From: Cheiracanthium punctorium
Lineage: Eukaryota > Arthropoda > Arachnida > Araneae > Cheiracanthiidae
DNA length: 64,000 bases
NCBI GenBank assembly: GCA_038373885.1
Contig: JAWZYV010013190.1
Span: 1-64,000 of the forward strand
Direction: 5' to 3'
Below the pieces are notes generated by a model. It made no database searches and was not told the origin of the DNA. It worked only from the letters and a program-made list of their open reading frames with translations. Positions 42,590 to 52,830 of this stretch are shown piece after piece (the stretch's first letter is position 1; every line of letters begins with the position of its first letter). The translations under genes and the position numbers were made by a program.

Positions 42590-43484
42590 CATGACCACCC
42601 ACTATGGACAACGCAGTGGGCGGCCGCGTGCTTTGAATGACCGAGATCAGCGACGCATCCAAAGAATTGTCAGCGGCAACAGACAAGTAATGCTGCGTGA
42701 AATAACCGCATAAATCAATATGGGTCGTACGACGAACGTGTGCCTTAGGATTGGGTGGCAAAATCTGGTTTCGATGGGCTATGGCAGCAGAAGACCGACT
42801 CTGAGTGCCATTACTGAATGCACGCACGATATCGCTTGCAGCGCCTTTCCTGGGCGCGTGATCATAACCGTTGGAAGCTAGATGACTGGAAAACTGTAGC
42901 TTGATCGGCTGAGTCACGATTCCGGCTGGTAAGAGCTGACGGTAGGGTACGAATGTGGCGTAGACCTCACGGACCCACGGACGCAAGTTGTCAACAAGGC
43001 ACTGTGCAGGCTGGTGATGGCTCCATATTAGTGTAGGGTTCTTTTACATGAGCTGACTGGGTCCTCTGGTCAAACTGAATGGATCATTGACCGGAAATGA
43101 CTATGTTGAGTTAATTGGAGACCATTTACACCCATTCATGCGCTTCATGTACCCAAACAACGATGGACTTTTATGGAGGACAATGCCCCATGCCATCGCG
43201 CCAGAACTGTGCGAGATTGGTTTGAAGAACATTCTGGAGATTTCCAGCGAATGGTTTGGCTACCCAGATCACCCAACATGAATCCCATTGAGCATGTATG
43301 GGACATAATCGGAAGGTTCGTTCGTGCTCAAACTCCACCACCGTCTACCCTGTCGCCACTGTGCACCTCTATACAGACAGCATGGCTAAATATTCCTATA
43401 GGGGACTTCCAACGACTTGTTGAGTCCATGCCACGTCGAGTTGCTGCACTTCGCCTGGCGAAAGGAGGACCGACACGTTATTAA
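42590..43484 (+). pseudogene. Tc1-like transposase, central and C-terminal part
   Basis: The plus-strand frames read GQRSGRPRALNDRDQRRIQR (the second helix-turn-helix with its GRPR hook) and REITA followed by a stop and INMGRTTNV. After frameshifts come MEDNAPCHRARTVRDWF (second catalytic D) and SPNMNPIEHVWDIIGRF (third catalytic residue E, kept), ending KGGPTRY. The first catalytic D lies in the damaged stretch 42850-43030. At least one nonsense and several frameshift mutations inactivate it. Confidence 0.85.
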
Positions 43485-43515
43485 GAGATATCCCATGACT
43501 TTTGTCACCTCAGTG

Positions 43516-44219
43516 TATTATTTCAATACTTTTTAAAACTAAAAATGTCATACAATTTAAAAATTATTAAAATTTTTGTGATTTATCATGCTATAAAATA
43601 AAATATTTTGATCCTATTATGAAATCTGAGGTTCAGAGAATAGAGATACATACATGCAACAAAGGTGCAAAATTTCATAACATTGCATTCATAATTTTCT
43701 TTATCTTGCTGGTAAGTGTAAAAACCGAAAACGGTTTGAAACTAAGAAAATCAAGTTTGTTTACATTGCTTTTAAAGGGAAGTCCAGGTTAGCTTTTAAG
43801 TTTCTAAATGTTTTGAACGTAATTTTCGTCCAATTTTGATGTAGTTTGTTTTAAAATGTTCCTAATATTCTGAATTATTAAAAAAATATTTAAAAAATAC
43901 ATTTTTTGAAGGCACAAAGGTCCTTACCCCCCTTTTAAATAAACTCATATGTAACATTTTAATAATGTCTCCATTTACATCTTTCTTCATTTTTAAAGAG
44001 TTATCTATAAACTTAGGGATATATCAGTATGTTCCTCTCTTTCAGTTCCATTCTGGAAATTTTACCCCCGTTACTCTCTCCTTTTTTAGCACTAAGCCAC
44101 TAAAGATAATTTGAAATTTAATTATAATTACAAGTATAAAAAAATATTTAGGTACCCACTAGAATAACAAACTATTAAAGAAAGGATAACACTGTGTGAT
44201 CTCTTTTACAACATTACAA
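43516..44219. other. AT-rich, no recognised feature
   Basis: Nothing coding. The last base, A at 44219, is the 5' target base of Helitron B. Confidence 0.45.
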
Positions 44220-45128
44220 TCTTATAAATAAAAATGAAATTCTGTTTGTTTGTTTGTTTGTTTGTTTGTTTGTGGATTTGATTCGTATACAAATCCACAA
44301 AAATGGACCTATCGGCCTGAAATTTAGTACAGATATGTAAAATAATATAGAATAACTCATAGTCCACTTTAAAACTTTGAAAGTCCACCCGTTCCCGAAA
44401 TTTAAGAGATTTTTTATGCTCTTCACGCAAAAATCTTTCCGTAATTGTAACCCCTGTAGTGAAAAAAGTGTGAAATAAGGATCGTGGTTGCCATGTGTGA
44501 CAATTTTGCCGAATAAAATGTTTTAATTTCTCAAAGTAAAAATAAAAGAATAATAATGATTTTTTTTTGTTAGTTTATATTCGTAAGGTTATTTTTTTTT
44601 TAATTATAATATCGTGTGCATGGGAAATCAGAGCAGGAATGTAATGCTTTACACGCAAAACAATAAGAATTGAAGATTTCCGAGGCTAATAGGTAAATTA
44701 TTTTAGTTTGGCGAAAAAATAAAATGGCTCAAATGCCGATTTTGTGAAAGTGAGTTCTAGCGGTTTGCACAGATTTCGGCTTGGCGCAATTTATTGAGAG
44801 CTTAAGGAAATAGATTTTTGAAAACAAGTGCAAAGGTTTTATTACAATACAGCGTTAAATTTTAATTATCCGTGAAGAAATAATGCAGTTATTAAGGGAT
44901 TTCAATTGATCTATCTCCAGAATTCTCGCCAAATGAGTACATTGATTTAAGTTGGGGGAATTCCGCCAAATTTCAGAAAATTGAAATCTTCTCATTTAGT
45001 ACATCGGAGTAATGATGAATAAAACACGTTATAGTTGATAATTTTAAAAAATTCGGCTGTATTAAGGGATTCAACTTTTCAAATAAAGGCTTGCTTTACT
45101 TTTTCGCGGTCGAACCATTTCCTATATA

Positions 45129-45158
45129 TTGGGTTGGCAACTAAGTAATTGCGGATTT
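45129..45158 (+). repeat. Mariner terminal inverted repeat (transposase 3' side)
   Basis: 30 bases identical to the complement of 46387-46416. This is the transposase binding and cleavage site by family knowledge. Confidence 0.95.
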
Positions 45159-45203
45159 TTTTTAGAAAATCAAAGACAATTTTTTTCATGGAACTAAATA
45201 ACT

Positions 45204-46232
45204 TTATTCTATAACGTATTGCCCATTTTGATTAATGACCTTTTGCCATCTTTCAGGCAGCATCATGATCCCACGTTCATAAAACTTCTGGTTTTTATTA
45301 GCAAAAAACTGAATCAGGTACGATTTGACATCATCATCATTATTGAAATTTTTACAATTCAAGGAGTTTTGTAAAGATCGAAACAAAAAGTAATCAGATG
45401 GTGCAAGGTCAGGACTATATGCTGGATGTGGCAAAACATCCCAACCAAGCTCCAATAATTTTTGCCGAGTGACCAAAGATGTGTGTGGCCTTGCATTGTC
45501 ATGACGGAATACAACACCTTTTCGATTTTTCAATTCGGGCCGCTTTTCTTCAACTGCATTGTTTAATTTCGTTAGTTGTTCAATGTAGACATCAGAATTG
45601 ATCGTTCGGTTGGGTGGTAAGAGTTCAAAGTAGACAATTCCTTTGTAATCCCACCAAACTGATAACAAAACCTTCTTTTGATGAATATCAGCTTTTGATG
45701 TTGTTTGAGTTGGTTCACCTGGCCTGCTCCACGATCTTTTCCGCTTGATATTGTTGTAAACAACCCATTTCTCATCGCCAGTTATCAATCGTTGTAAAAA
45801 TGGATCATTTTCATTACGTTTCTTTAGCAAATCGCAGCTGTTAATGCGTTGCATTAAATGCGTTTCTTTCAGTTCGTGAGGAACCCATGTATCCAGTTTT
45901 TGAACATAGCCAAGTTGTTTTAGGTGATTTTCAATGCATGTATGTGATACATGAAGCTTCTCTGCAATCTCACGGGTTGTACTGTGACGATCCGAATCGA
46001 TTATTGCTTTGATTAGGGCGTCATCAACTTCAACTGGACGATAAGAGCGTTTTTCACCTTTGAGTGAAAAATCACCAGAACGAAATTTGGCAAACCAATT
46101 TTGACACTGCCGTTCTTTTAAGGCTTCGTCACCATAAACAGCACATAACTTTTTATGAGCTTGCCATGCGTTTTTCCCTTTGCGAAAATAAAAAAGCAAA
46201 ATATGACGAAAATGTTCCTTTTGATTTTCCAT
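45204..46232 (-). CDS. Mariner transposase, full-length open frame
   Basis: 342 codons, the usual mariner length, from ATG at 46232 (MENQKEHFRHILLFYFRKGK) to the stop at 45204. Residues 1-110 are the paired helix-turn-helix DNA-binding region. The hallmark linker WVPHEL is at about residue 116. The DD34D catalytic triad is kept: TGDEKW (about 151), HDNARPH (about 244) and YSPDLAPSDY (about 279, with aspartate as third acid). No stop or frameshift is seen. The enzyme would cut and paste the element between TA sites in the nucleus. The last residues QYVIE are typical. There is no promoter evidence beyond the short upstream space to the TIR. The terminus sequence and motifs suggest the mellifera subfamily, which I infer from memory. 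Confidence 0.95.
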   Translation of the reverse strand: MENQKEHFRHILLFYFRKGKNAWQAHKKLCAVYGDEALKERQCQNWFAKFRSGDFSLKGEKRSYRPVEVDDALIKAIIDSDRHSTTREIAEKLHVSHTCIENHLKQLGYVQKLDTWVPHELKETHLMQRINSCDLLKKRNENDPFLQRLITGDEKWVVYNNIKRKRSWSRPGEPTQTTSKADIHQKKVLLSVWWDYKGIVYFELLPPNRTINSDVYIEQLTKLNNAVEEKRPELKNRKGVVFRHDNARPHTSLVTRQKLLELGWDVLPHPAYSPDLAPSDYFLFRSLQNSLNCKNFNNDDDVKSYLIQFFANKNQKFYERGIMMLPERWQKVINQNGQYVIE

Positions 46233-46386
46233 TTTTCAACGAAGGCCAAGCGAAAACTATGCAACCGATCAAAGAACTTTTTTTACTGATTGACAGCTGA
46301 ATTGCCAACTATCAAATAACAAAATGTGTTTTACATTTGTAAATCGTCTGCAAACCTAAAAATTCAACTGAAGTCATCTATGAGTG

Positions 46387-46416
46387 AAATCCGCAATTAC
46401 TTAGTTGCCAACCCAA
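46387..46416 (-). repeat. Mariner terminal inverted repeat (transposase 5' side)
   Basis: Perfect complement of 45129-45158. It lies about 155 bases upstream of the transposase ATG. Confidence 0.95.
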
Positions 46417-46688
46417 TGCTGCTAAGTCAATGCTTCGAATGATTTCCAGAAAAAACGCTTGCAAAATGGCGTATGTTGGCACTTTGGCGAGGCTTAGATT
46501 TGAAACTGGATTTTATTTGAGACTGGGATATATAATGACACTGGTTATAGATAAAACTGAATGTTGGTATGAGTGTATGAGGTTGAAAAACTCCTTCACC
46601 GTTGAGCACCGTTGCACCATGAAATTTGGTTCACCTAAGTCTTTTATCATGGAGAAGCTTTTTATGCTATCCGTTTTCCTCTAACTTG

Positions 46689-47620
46689 CCACCAGGTGGC
46701 ACAGCAGAACGTCGAATTCTATTCCGTTTAGCCGTTTGCTATGCGAATATCGTCCAACCGATTTCGATGAAATTTGGTACACGCGAATATTAGAACACGG
46801 AGAATATTTTTCACTATCCATTTTGCTGTAACTTGCCGCTAAATGGCGCTGAAAAGCATCAACTTCTATACCGTTCGACCGATCGGCATAAAATTTTTTA
46901 TACTTACACATTTGAGCACGAAGAATATATTCTAACTGCGTTCCTTTTGATGTTACTCACCACTAGATGACACTGCAATGCATTATTATTTTAAGTCGCC
47001 ACTAGATGACGCTGCAGCAGGCCAAATTCTTGACCATTCAAACGGTCGCTATGAAAATCAGTATACATAGCTATTTGAACCATGAGAATATTTTGGCGTT
47101 ATCCATTTTGCTATAACTCGCCACTTGACGGCGCTGTAGCAAATCATTACTTTAATTAACTACTAGATGGCCCTGCAGTGTATCACTTCTTGACTGTGCA
47201 AATGATTGTTATGAAAATTGGTATACATAGATAGTTGAACACGGTCGCTATGAAAATCAGTATACATAGCTATTTGAACAATGAGAATATTTTGGCGTTA
47301 TCCATTTCACTATAACTCGCCACTTGACGGTGCTGTAGCAAATCATTACTTTATTGAACTACTGGATGGCCCTGCAGTGTATCACTTCTTGACTGTGCAA
47401 ATGATCGCTATGAAAATAGGTATACATAGATATTTGAACACGGAGAAGAGTTCCATTGATCCATTTTCCTAATACTTGCCACTAGATGTCGCATCAACAC
47501 ATGAACTTCAGGACTGTCCAGCCGATAGTCATGAAAATTCGTATACATCGATATCTGAATGCGAAAAATATTTTCGCCGTATCCGTTTTGCTAAAACTCG
47601 CCACTAGATTGCGCTACGCC
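46689..47620 (+). repeat. CTCF-like motif array in Helitron B
   Basis: Motifs corresponding to those in copy A stand at 46689 (CCACCAGGTGGCACAG), 46836, 46960, 46999, 47121, then again in an extra unit near 47320, and near 47480 and 47600. The 198-bp unit starting 'gagaatattttggcg' is duplicated (47085 and 47283), adding motifs relative to copy A. Confidence 0.72.
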
Positions 47621-47800
47621 GCATGGCCTTCTGCACCGTACAAACGATTGCCTTGCAATTCGGTATGCATGATTATTGGACACAATATAACGCGATATCC
47701 ACTTTGCTATATCTGTTTATTACAATGAACAGTAATCACCACAAATCGTAATATCAAAAAGTCCATTCATTCCCGTGCGAAGAACGGGTACTTCAGCTGG

Positions 47801-49070
47801 TAACTTTTAAATTGGAAAAATCAAAATTGTATTCCGGCGAGAGATTTCCCGTAGTATAATATCGTTCGGGCAAATGGAACGTGGCAGTTATCCAACAAAA
47901 TTAAGTTGGATCGATTACCTTTTTTAAAATTCACTATGTAATACTATTTCATAAAAATAAATTTAATAATGTTTCTGGTTAAATTATTATTCAAAACGCT
48001 AACACCCCCCCCCCCCTCTACACATAAAAATATAATAGTTATTAACTTCGACGAAAGGTTAGAAGAGGGGAGAAAAGTCTTAGTAAAAGTGCATGAAAAA
48101 CTTTTCTTCCAGTAAAATAAAGTATCATTGTGATTCTACTATCAACATAACTACATGTTACACTGATAAATTGGGGGAATCTTTTCCAACTTTATAGTAA
48201 ATTTAAATATCATAATAAATAATTAAATATCATATAAATAATCATAAAATGTAGATTCAAGATATTTTTTTGTAGTTTAGCTTACATAAAATCATAGTAT
48301 TTTTTTAAACATTAAATTTATTTGTGAGAAACTTTTCAAAATGAGTGATACCTAATTCCAAATAATACTTCAGAAAATTGGTAAAATTAATTGAACTATC
48401 AAGTTCTTAGTTTCACACATAAACTTGCACAATGTACGTTAAGCCCCTACATATCATGCATTCATTATTTGAAAAATGATTCAATTTAATGTTCCGAACA
48501 AACACAGCGAATTTCCTGCGAAACCGATTTCCCCGTCATGAGTCTACACTGATTTAAGATTCTTGTTGACAATATATAGTTCTTTTCTTTCCATCTATTT
48601 GAAAAAAAGAAAGTATAAGTAATTAATGGATAAACTTTCTTTTGCATAATGACGCAAGGGATTTAAATATATAATCCGAAAGGCGGGGGGACGAAACGTG
48701 GGGAAAAGATGCCTCTTTATCAAAAAATAAAATTCTTAGGAAATTTCTCAGTTTTCTCATACAGCTTAATCTTTTAAAAATGTTATGCTTAAAGCTGTAA
48801 GAATATTTTTGCGCTTTCCCCGACGTTAAAGTGCTAGAAGTCACGATTTTTCTCTAGCTTTTGTTTTCAAGAGTTTTTTAAGGGAGTCTCCAGAGCTTAT
48901 GAAAGCTGTGATCTGAGAGGAATTGAAAAAAATAAAAATAAAAGAGAACTAGTTATTACCCGATATAAGACGAGAAATCTTAACATACTTTATAAAAGAC
49001 AATAAATTTGCTTCTTATATTTCTCGTTGCACTTTTAAATCGTCCAATAAAATATTCCTTTATATATTTA
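47801..49070. other. AT-rich, no recognised feature
   Basis: There is a C-run at about 48004. No gene is supported. It ends with A at 49070, the target base of Helitron C on the minus strand. Confidence 0.45.
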
Positions 49071-50967
49071 CTAGCTGCGTACCGTTCTCCGCACGGTAGG
49101 GAACGAAAATTTTTCTTGCATGTATAATTCGAATTGATTCCAGTGATGTGGAATCTAAAAATAAGCAAAATAATTAGACTCTTGGCGTAAAGTTACTCAT
49201 TAGTTATACGCTAAGTTAGTATAAGGGCTGACCTGAGACCATTGTAATATTATGACACAAAAAACTATATTGGTGCCATTGGCGATTAGAAAAAGAAAAG
49301 CTTGACGGTTTACAGCAAAAATTTCTAACTTTCAAAACGTCACATTTCTACATCATACTCTTTTTTAGGTTTAAGTTATACCATTAATACCTTAGATACA
49401 GCATGATGTGGAGAACAACATGATGTGGATACGATACAACATGATGTGGAAGATACAACATGATGTGGAATTTATAGTTAAATAGCTGTGTACCCGCTCT
49501 TCGCAAGGCAAGAAAGAACATTTTCCTAAAATGTGATCGTACTACTTGTGACAAAACAGATTCTCCAAGAAAAAAAATAGCTCAGTTACAGTCTTTTTTG
49601 CTGAAACTACCGCGGATATATTAATGCGACGTAGAATTACTTAATGCTTAGTTAGTTGTGCTGTAAGACGGCTGTTGAAAAAACGAATATAACACTTTTA
49701 GTTTCACGAAATATTTATTAATGCTGTATATTGTGCTTTGATCAGTATATCTACTAACTATTACAGCCTAGTATATCTACTAAATATTACTTATACTATC
49801 TTTTACTGATACCAATACTATATATTTCGTTTTTTCCTCTTTAATGCTTAATTTAAAGAAACGGTTTAGATATTTGCTACGAATGTAGTTTTTTACTGTT
49901 TGGCGATTCTTTACAATTTAAGAATTAGCAAAAACGATAATCCTTTCACTTTATCGTTGCCATTAAAACAGCTCTCCATACATTTTTATGCATAATTCTT
50001 GTCAGATTGGCATATTTAGCACCGCAAAATATTTCTTGCGATTCGAAAATGTGTCCCGTTTAAAAGCTCAATCGGAAATAATGCTGGGTAATTCATTGTT
50101 GAAAAAACAGCATTCAATTCTTTTTCTGGCAACGTAATATAAAACATGGAATTATTTCGTACGTGCGGTATGTTTTGCTTGTGACTCCGTTATTCTGATT
50201 GAGTTTCGAAAGGGGTTCTAAACTCGTTACATCAAAATGACGTAGATTTCGCATGCAGAATTCAGTTATTTTAAAGTATTTTATTTATTTTTTTCAACTG
50301 GCAATTTTATTCATTGTTTCTTTTTCCAAGACAACTTCCATAGCGGAAGATATCATACCGAAATCTTGTAGCCGCTGCCATTGAATTCAAAATCCTTCTT
50401 TACATAAAAATTCGTAAAAAATCTCCTAATTTATATGTTTCCTCCGTTTTTCTTTTAAAAGTGGGCGAATTGTATGCTCCGTCTTTTGCCGAAATATAAA
50501 AAAGTTATGACAGAGAGAATTAAAGATGCAACAGTTTTAAAATTATTTTACGCAAACTTCGTCAAAAGAGAAATTCTTTTTAAAAATTTCCAAAAATCTG
50601 AAAATTATGTTACACAGTCCAAACAAACAGTTTTTAAAAGAAAATTTTCCCCTCTATCCGATGATGTAAATTTCGTTTTCTAGCGAGTGTAATTACCGGA
50701 GTTATTACGTATTAAGCGAGAAAAAATGCTAAAAATCCGACAAAACATAAAATAAAACATTTTTTATTTCGAATTTCCAAAAAATCGTTCCGAGACGTGT
50801 TAAGATCTGTCCTAGTGAAGCCGTATGCAAAATTCGGTAGGTCTGCGGCAAACCGTGTCGGCGTAATGCGATCGAGAGACGCGCGCAAAAAGATCGATGG
50901 TCACAAACCTACCTACCTACCTACATAGCTACATACAATGTTTACTCTCGGATTTTATTATATAAGA
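49071..50967 (-). mobile_element. Helitron C (minus orientation, non-autonomous)
   Basis: Read on the minus strand it starts TCTTATATAATAAAATCCGA at 50967 (after A) and ends with a hairpin 'ccgtgcggagaacgg' and CTAG at 49071-49074 before T. It has no Rep/helicase ORF. Its 3' 450 bases resemble those of Helitrons D-G, while its 5' end ('tagctatgtaggtaggtagg') is different. An internal second terminus-like hairpin lies at 49482-49504. Confidence 0.88.
49399..49470. repeat. Short tandem repeat ACATGATGTGGA, four copies
   Basis: Four copies of 'catgatgtgga' spaced 15-28 bases occur inside Helitron C. In Helitrons D-G the same position holds 'acactacatgaaatgga'-type repeats. Confidence 0.85.
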
Positions 50968-50970
50968 TTA

Positions 50971-52500
50971 CACTGCTCTAAACAATTAAAGGATATTGCG
51001 GTTTTAGGTGGATCTTGTGGCTGGGAAACTTTTTAGCTGATTGATACATGGTCGACAGACGTAGTAGGTTATATGAGAATAAATTACACATGTTTGGCAG
51101 AAAAAAATGCATATTATTGCTCATTTGTGTAGAAAAGGAAAAAAACACAATTTGTGCATATGAGAAAAAAAGAATAAGAAAAGGTGTTTTCTTCAAAGAA
51201 AATCATGTTCAGTAGTGGGTATGGTTTCCACGGACGGCCAGCAAAGTTGAACACCTTTGAGGCATGGAGTCAATGAGGTTATTAATCACGAGTTGGTGTA
51301 TTCTGTCCCACTCTTCGAGAAGAGCTCTTTCCAGTTCTTGGAGAGTTTGTGGGGTTGTTGGCAGCTAGCAACTCGTCTTCCTAGAGCGTCCCAAACGTGC
51401 CCTATTGGATTCATGTCTGGAGAACACGCTGGCCATTCCATTCGTACGATTTCTTCCTCGAAAAGGAAATCCTCCACCAGGTTAGCACGATGTGGCCTGT
51501 AGTTATCGTCCATTAAAATGAAGTCATCTCCGATTGCTGCAGCGTAAGGGACTACAACAGGTATGAGGATCTCATCCCTATATCGGCGACCAGTCAGAGG
51601 TCCATCTCGAATAATGTAGAGGTCTGTGCGCCCGTCAATGGAGATGCCACCATACACCAACACTCCCCTCCCGCTAAAGCTGACACTTTCGTGCACGAAC
51701 GCAGGATTATTCCTACTGCCACGGTCCCTCCAGATGAAAATACGCCTATTATCAGGATGAACTGAAAACGGGACTCGTCAGAAAAAAGAACATAGCTCCA
51801 TTCATTTCTCCTCCAGTTCACATGCTCTGTTGCCCACTCCCTGCCGTTGCGACGATGCCTTGATGTTAGTCTAACACATACCATCGGTCGGTGAGCATAC
51901 AGACCTACACCATGGAGCCGGTTTCGGACAGTCTGAGTTGAAACCGTGGCGCCAGTAGCCGAGTGAAGGTGTTGTTGTAGATGAGTAGCGTTCATATTCC
52001 GGTGTCTCCGAGCCGTTAACACTAAATAACGATCTTCATTGGGTGTTGTTGCCCGTCTACGACCTTGCCCTGGTCTTCGGTCTACACATCCAGTCGCCAA
52101 AAGCCGGTTCTAGATCCTGGAAATCACACTTTGTGACACTACACTGGCTTGCGCTACTTCAGCTTGAGTTTGGCCCCCTTCTAACCTACCGACAACTCTC
52201 CAAGCTTCTGAATCGGTTAAATGACTTCGCTGAGACATCGTACTCATCGAAACAAAGCAGTCTCTGAATGCCGATCATCCTTGTCTTCGTTGTCTTTTAT
52301 TCAGTTGAAAGTCCAGTTTCATTCGCTGCCGCTGAAGCGATGTTTTTGAAGTCGAACTCAAAATTAGCATACTCCACAGTTTGAAAATCAGAAAAATTTG
52401 CATTCGTGATTCTCTTCTGCCATTTTCGGCAAAAAAAAATTTCGCTTATATCTTTATTTCATATAAAACTTACAATATCCTTTAATTGTTTTGAGCAGTG
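50971..52500 (-). mobile_element. Tc1-like transposon, decayed
   Basis: The left end is CACTGCTCTAAACAATTAAA. The right end, reverse-complemented, is CACTGCTCAAAACAATTAAA. TA flanks at 50969-50970 and 52501-52502. It is 1530 bp long. It begins three bases after the 5' end of Helitron C. The transposase is on the minus strand and is broken. Confidence 0.92.
51270..52247 (-). pseudogene. Tc1-like transposase, inactivated, catalytic E replaced
   Basis: From ATG at 52247 it reads MSTMSQRSHLTDSEAWRVVG, then a helix-turn-helix with one in-frame TAG (tryptophan codon position in ISRIxNRLLATG, about 52110), GQGRRRATTP, SDESRF (first D), a frameshift near 51760, VYGGISIDGRTDLYII, LMDDNYRPH (second D) and SPDMNPIGHVWDALG. 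The third catalytic residue should be E in 'NPIEH'; the codon is GGG. A typical protein is about 340 residues, and this one ends near 51270. Confidence 0.9.
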
Positions 52501-52502
52501 TA

Positions 52503-52830
52503 TATGGAGGGTGTAGATGCAAACTCTCTACTTTTCAAGTTCTTAGAAAAATGCAAGAAAAAGAAAAGATCATTATTAACATGGCATATTAACACATTTT
52601 TTTTTTGTATATTATAATTTTTGACAAAACAACAACTTGCACATAGTCCTTAACCGGCAAGAATTCTTGTAAAGCTAAAATTCAAATGTAAAAATGGAAA
52701 ATGTGAGTTTTGCAGCAAACCTTTATGAGTAATATAGTTATAATTAAAATAGTTACGAATTTAAAACAAAAAGAAACAAAAAATATAAACATATCAACAT
52801 TATTTTGCAGTATGTTATTTTATAAAGCAA
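52503..52830. other. AT-rich, no recognised feature
   Basis: Short unique stretch between the Tc1-like element and Helitron D. Confidence 0.45.

Larger units (their letters stand above)
37788..43515 (+). mobile_element. Tc1-like transposon split by about 4.5 kb of inserted DNA
   Basis: The left end is CACTGAGGGGACAAAAGTCA and the right end, reverse-complemented, is CACTGAGGTGACAAAAGTCA, 26 bp with one mismatch. TA flanks at 37786-37787 and 43516-43517. The transposase starts at 37935, breaks near 38043 and resumes near 42590, running to a stop at 43484. The intervening DNA contains a SINE (38690), a TA-flanked MITE (39413) and a long-TIR MITE fragment (41090). I could not define the ends of the inserted block. 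Confidence 0.85.
45129..46416 (-). mobile_element. Mariner transposon (mellifera-like), apparently intact
   Basis: A perfect 30-bp terminal inverted repeat beginning TTGGGTTGGCAACTAAGTAA occupies 45129-45158 and 46387-46416. The total length is 1288 bp, as usual for mariner. The left flank ends in TATA, but the right flank reads TGCTG instead of TA. Compared with the empty site in Helitron A (26030-26050), a few bases including the right TA are missing. It carries one full transposase frame on the minus strand. Confidence 0.95.
44220..47800 (+). mobile_element. Helitron copy B, interrupted by a mariner
   Basis: It starts TCTTATAAATAAAAATG after A (44219). It ends with the hairpin 'ccgtgcgaagaacggg' and CTGG before T (47801). 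CTGG satisfies the Helitron CTRR rule. Without the mariner (45129-46416) it is about 2.29 kb and aligns over its length with copy A at very high similarity. It differs by having one copy of the 241-bp block and an extra 198-bp unit in the motif array (47085 and 47283). There is no Rep/helicase gene. Confidence 0.93.

Noticed and set aside
42323..42986. Minus-strand open frames of 91 and 133 codons
   Set aside because: The second is the antisense shadow of the Tc1-like transposase. The first has no domain and overlaps its poorly defined edge.
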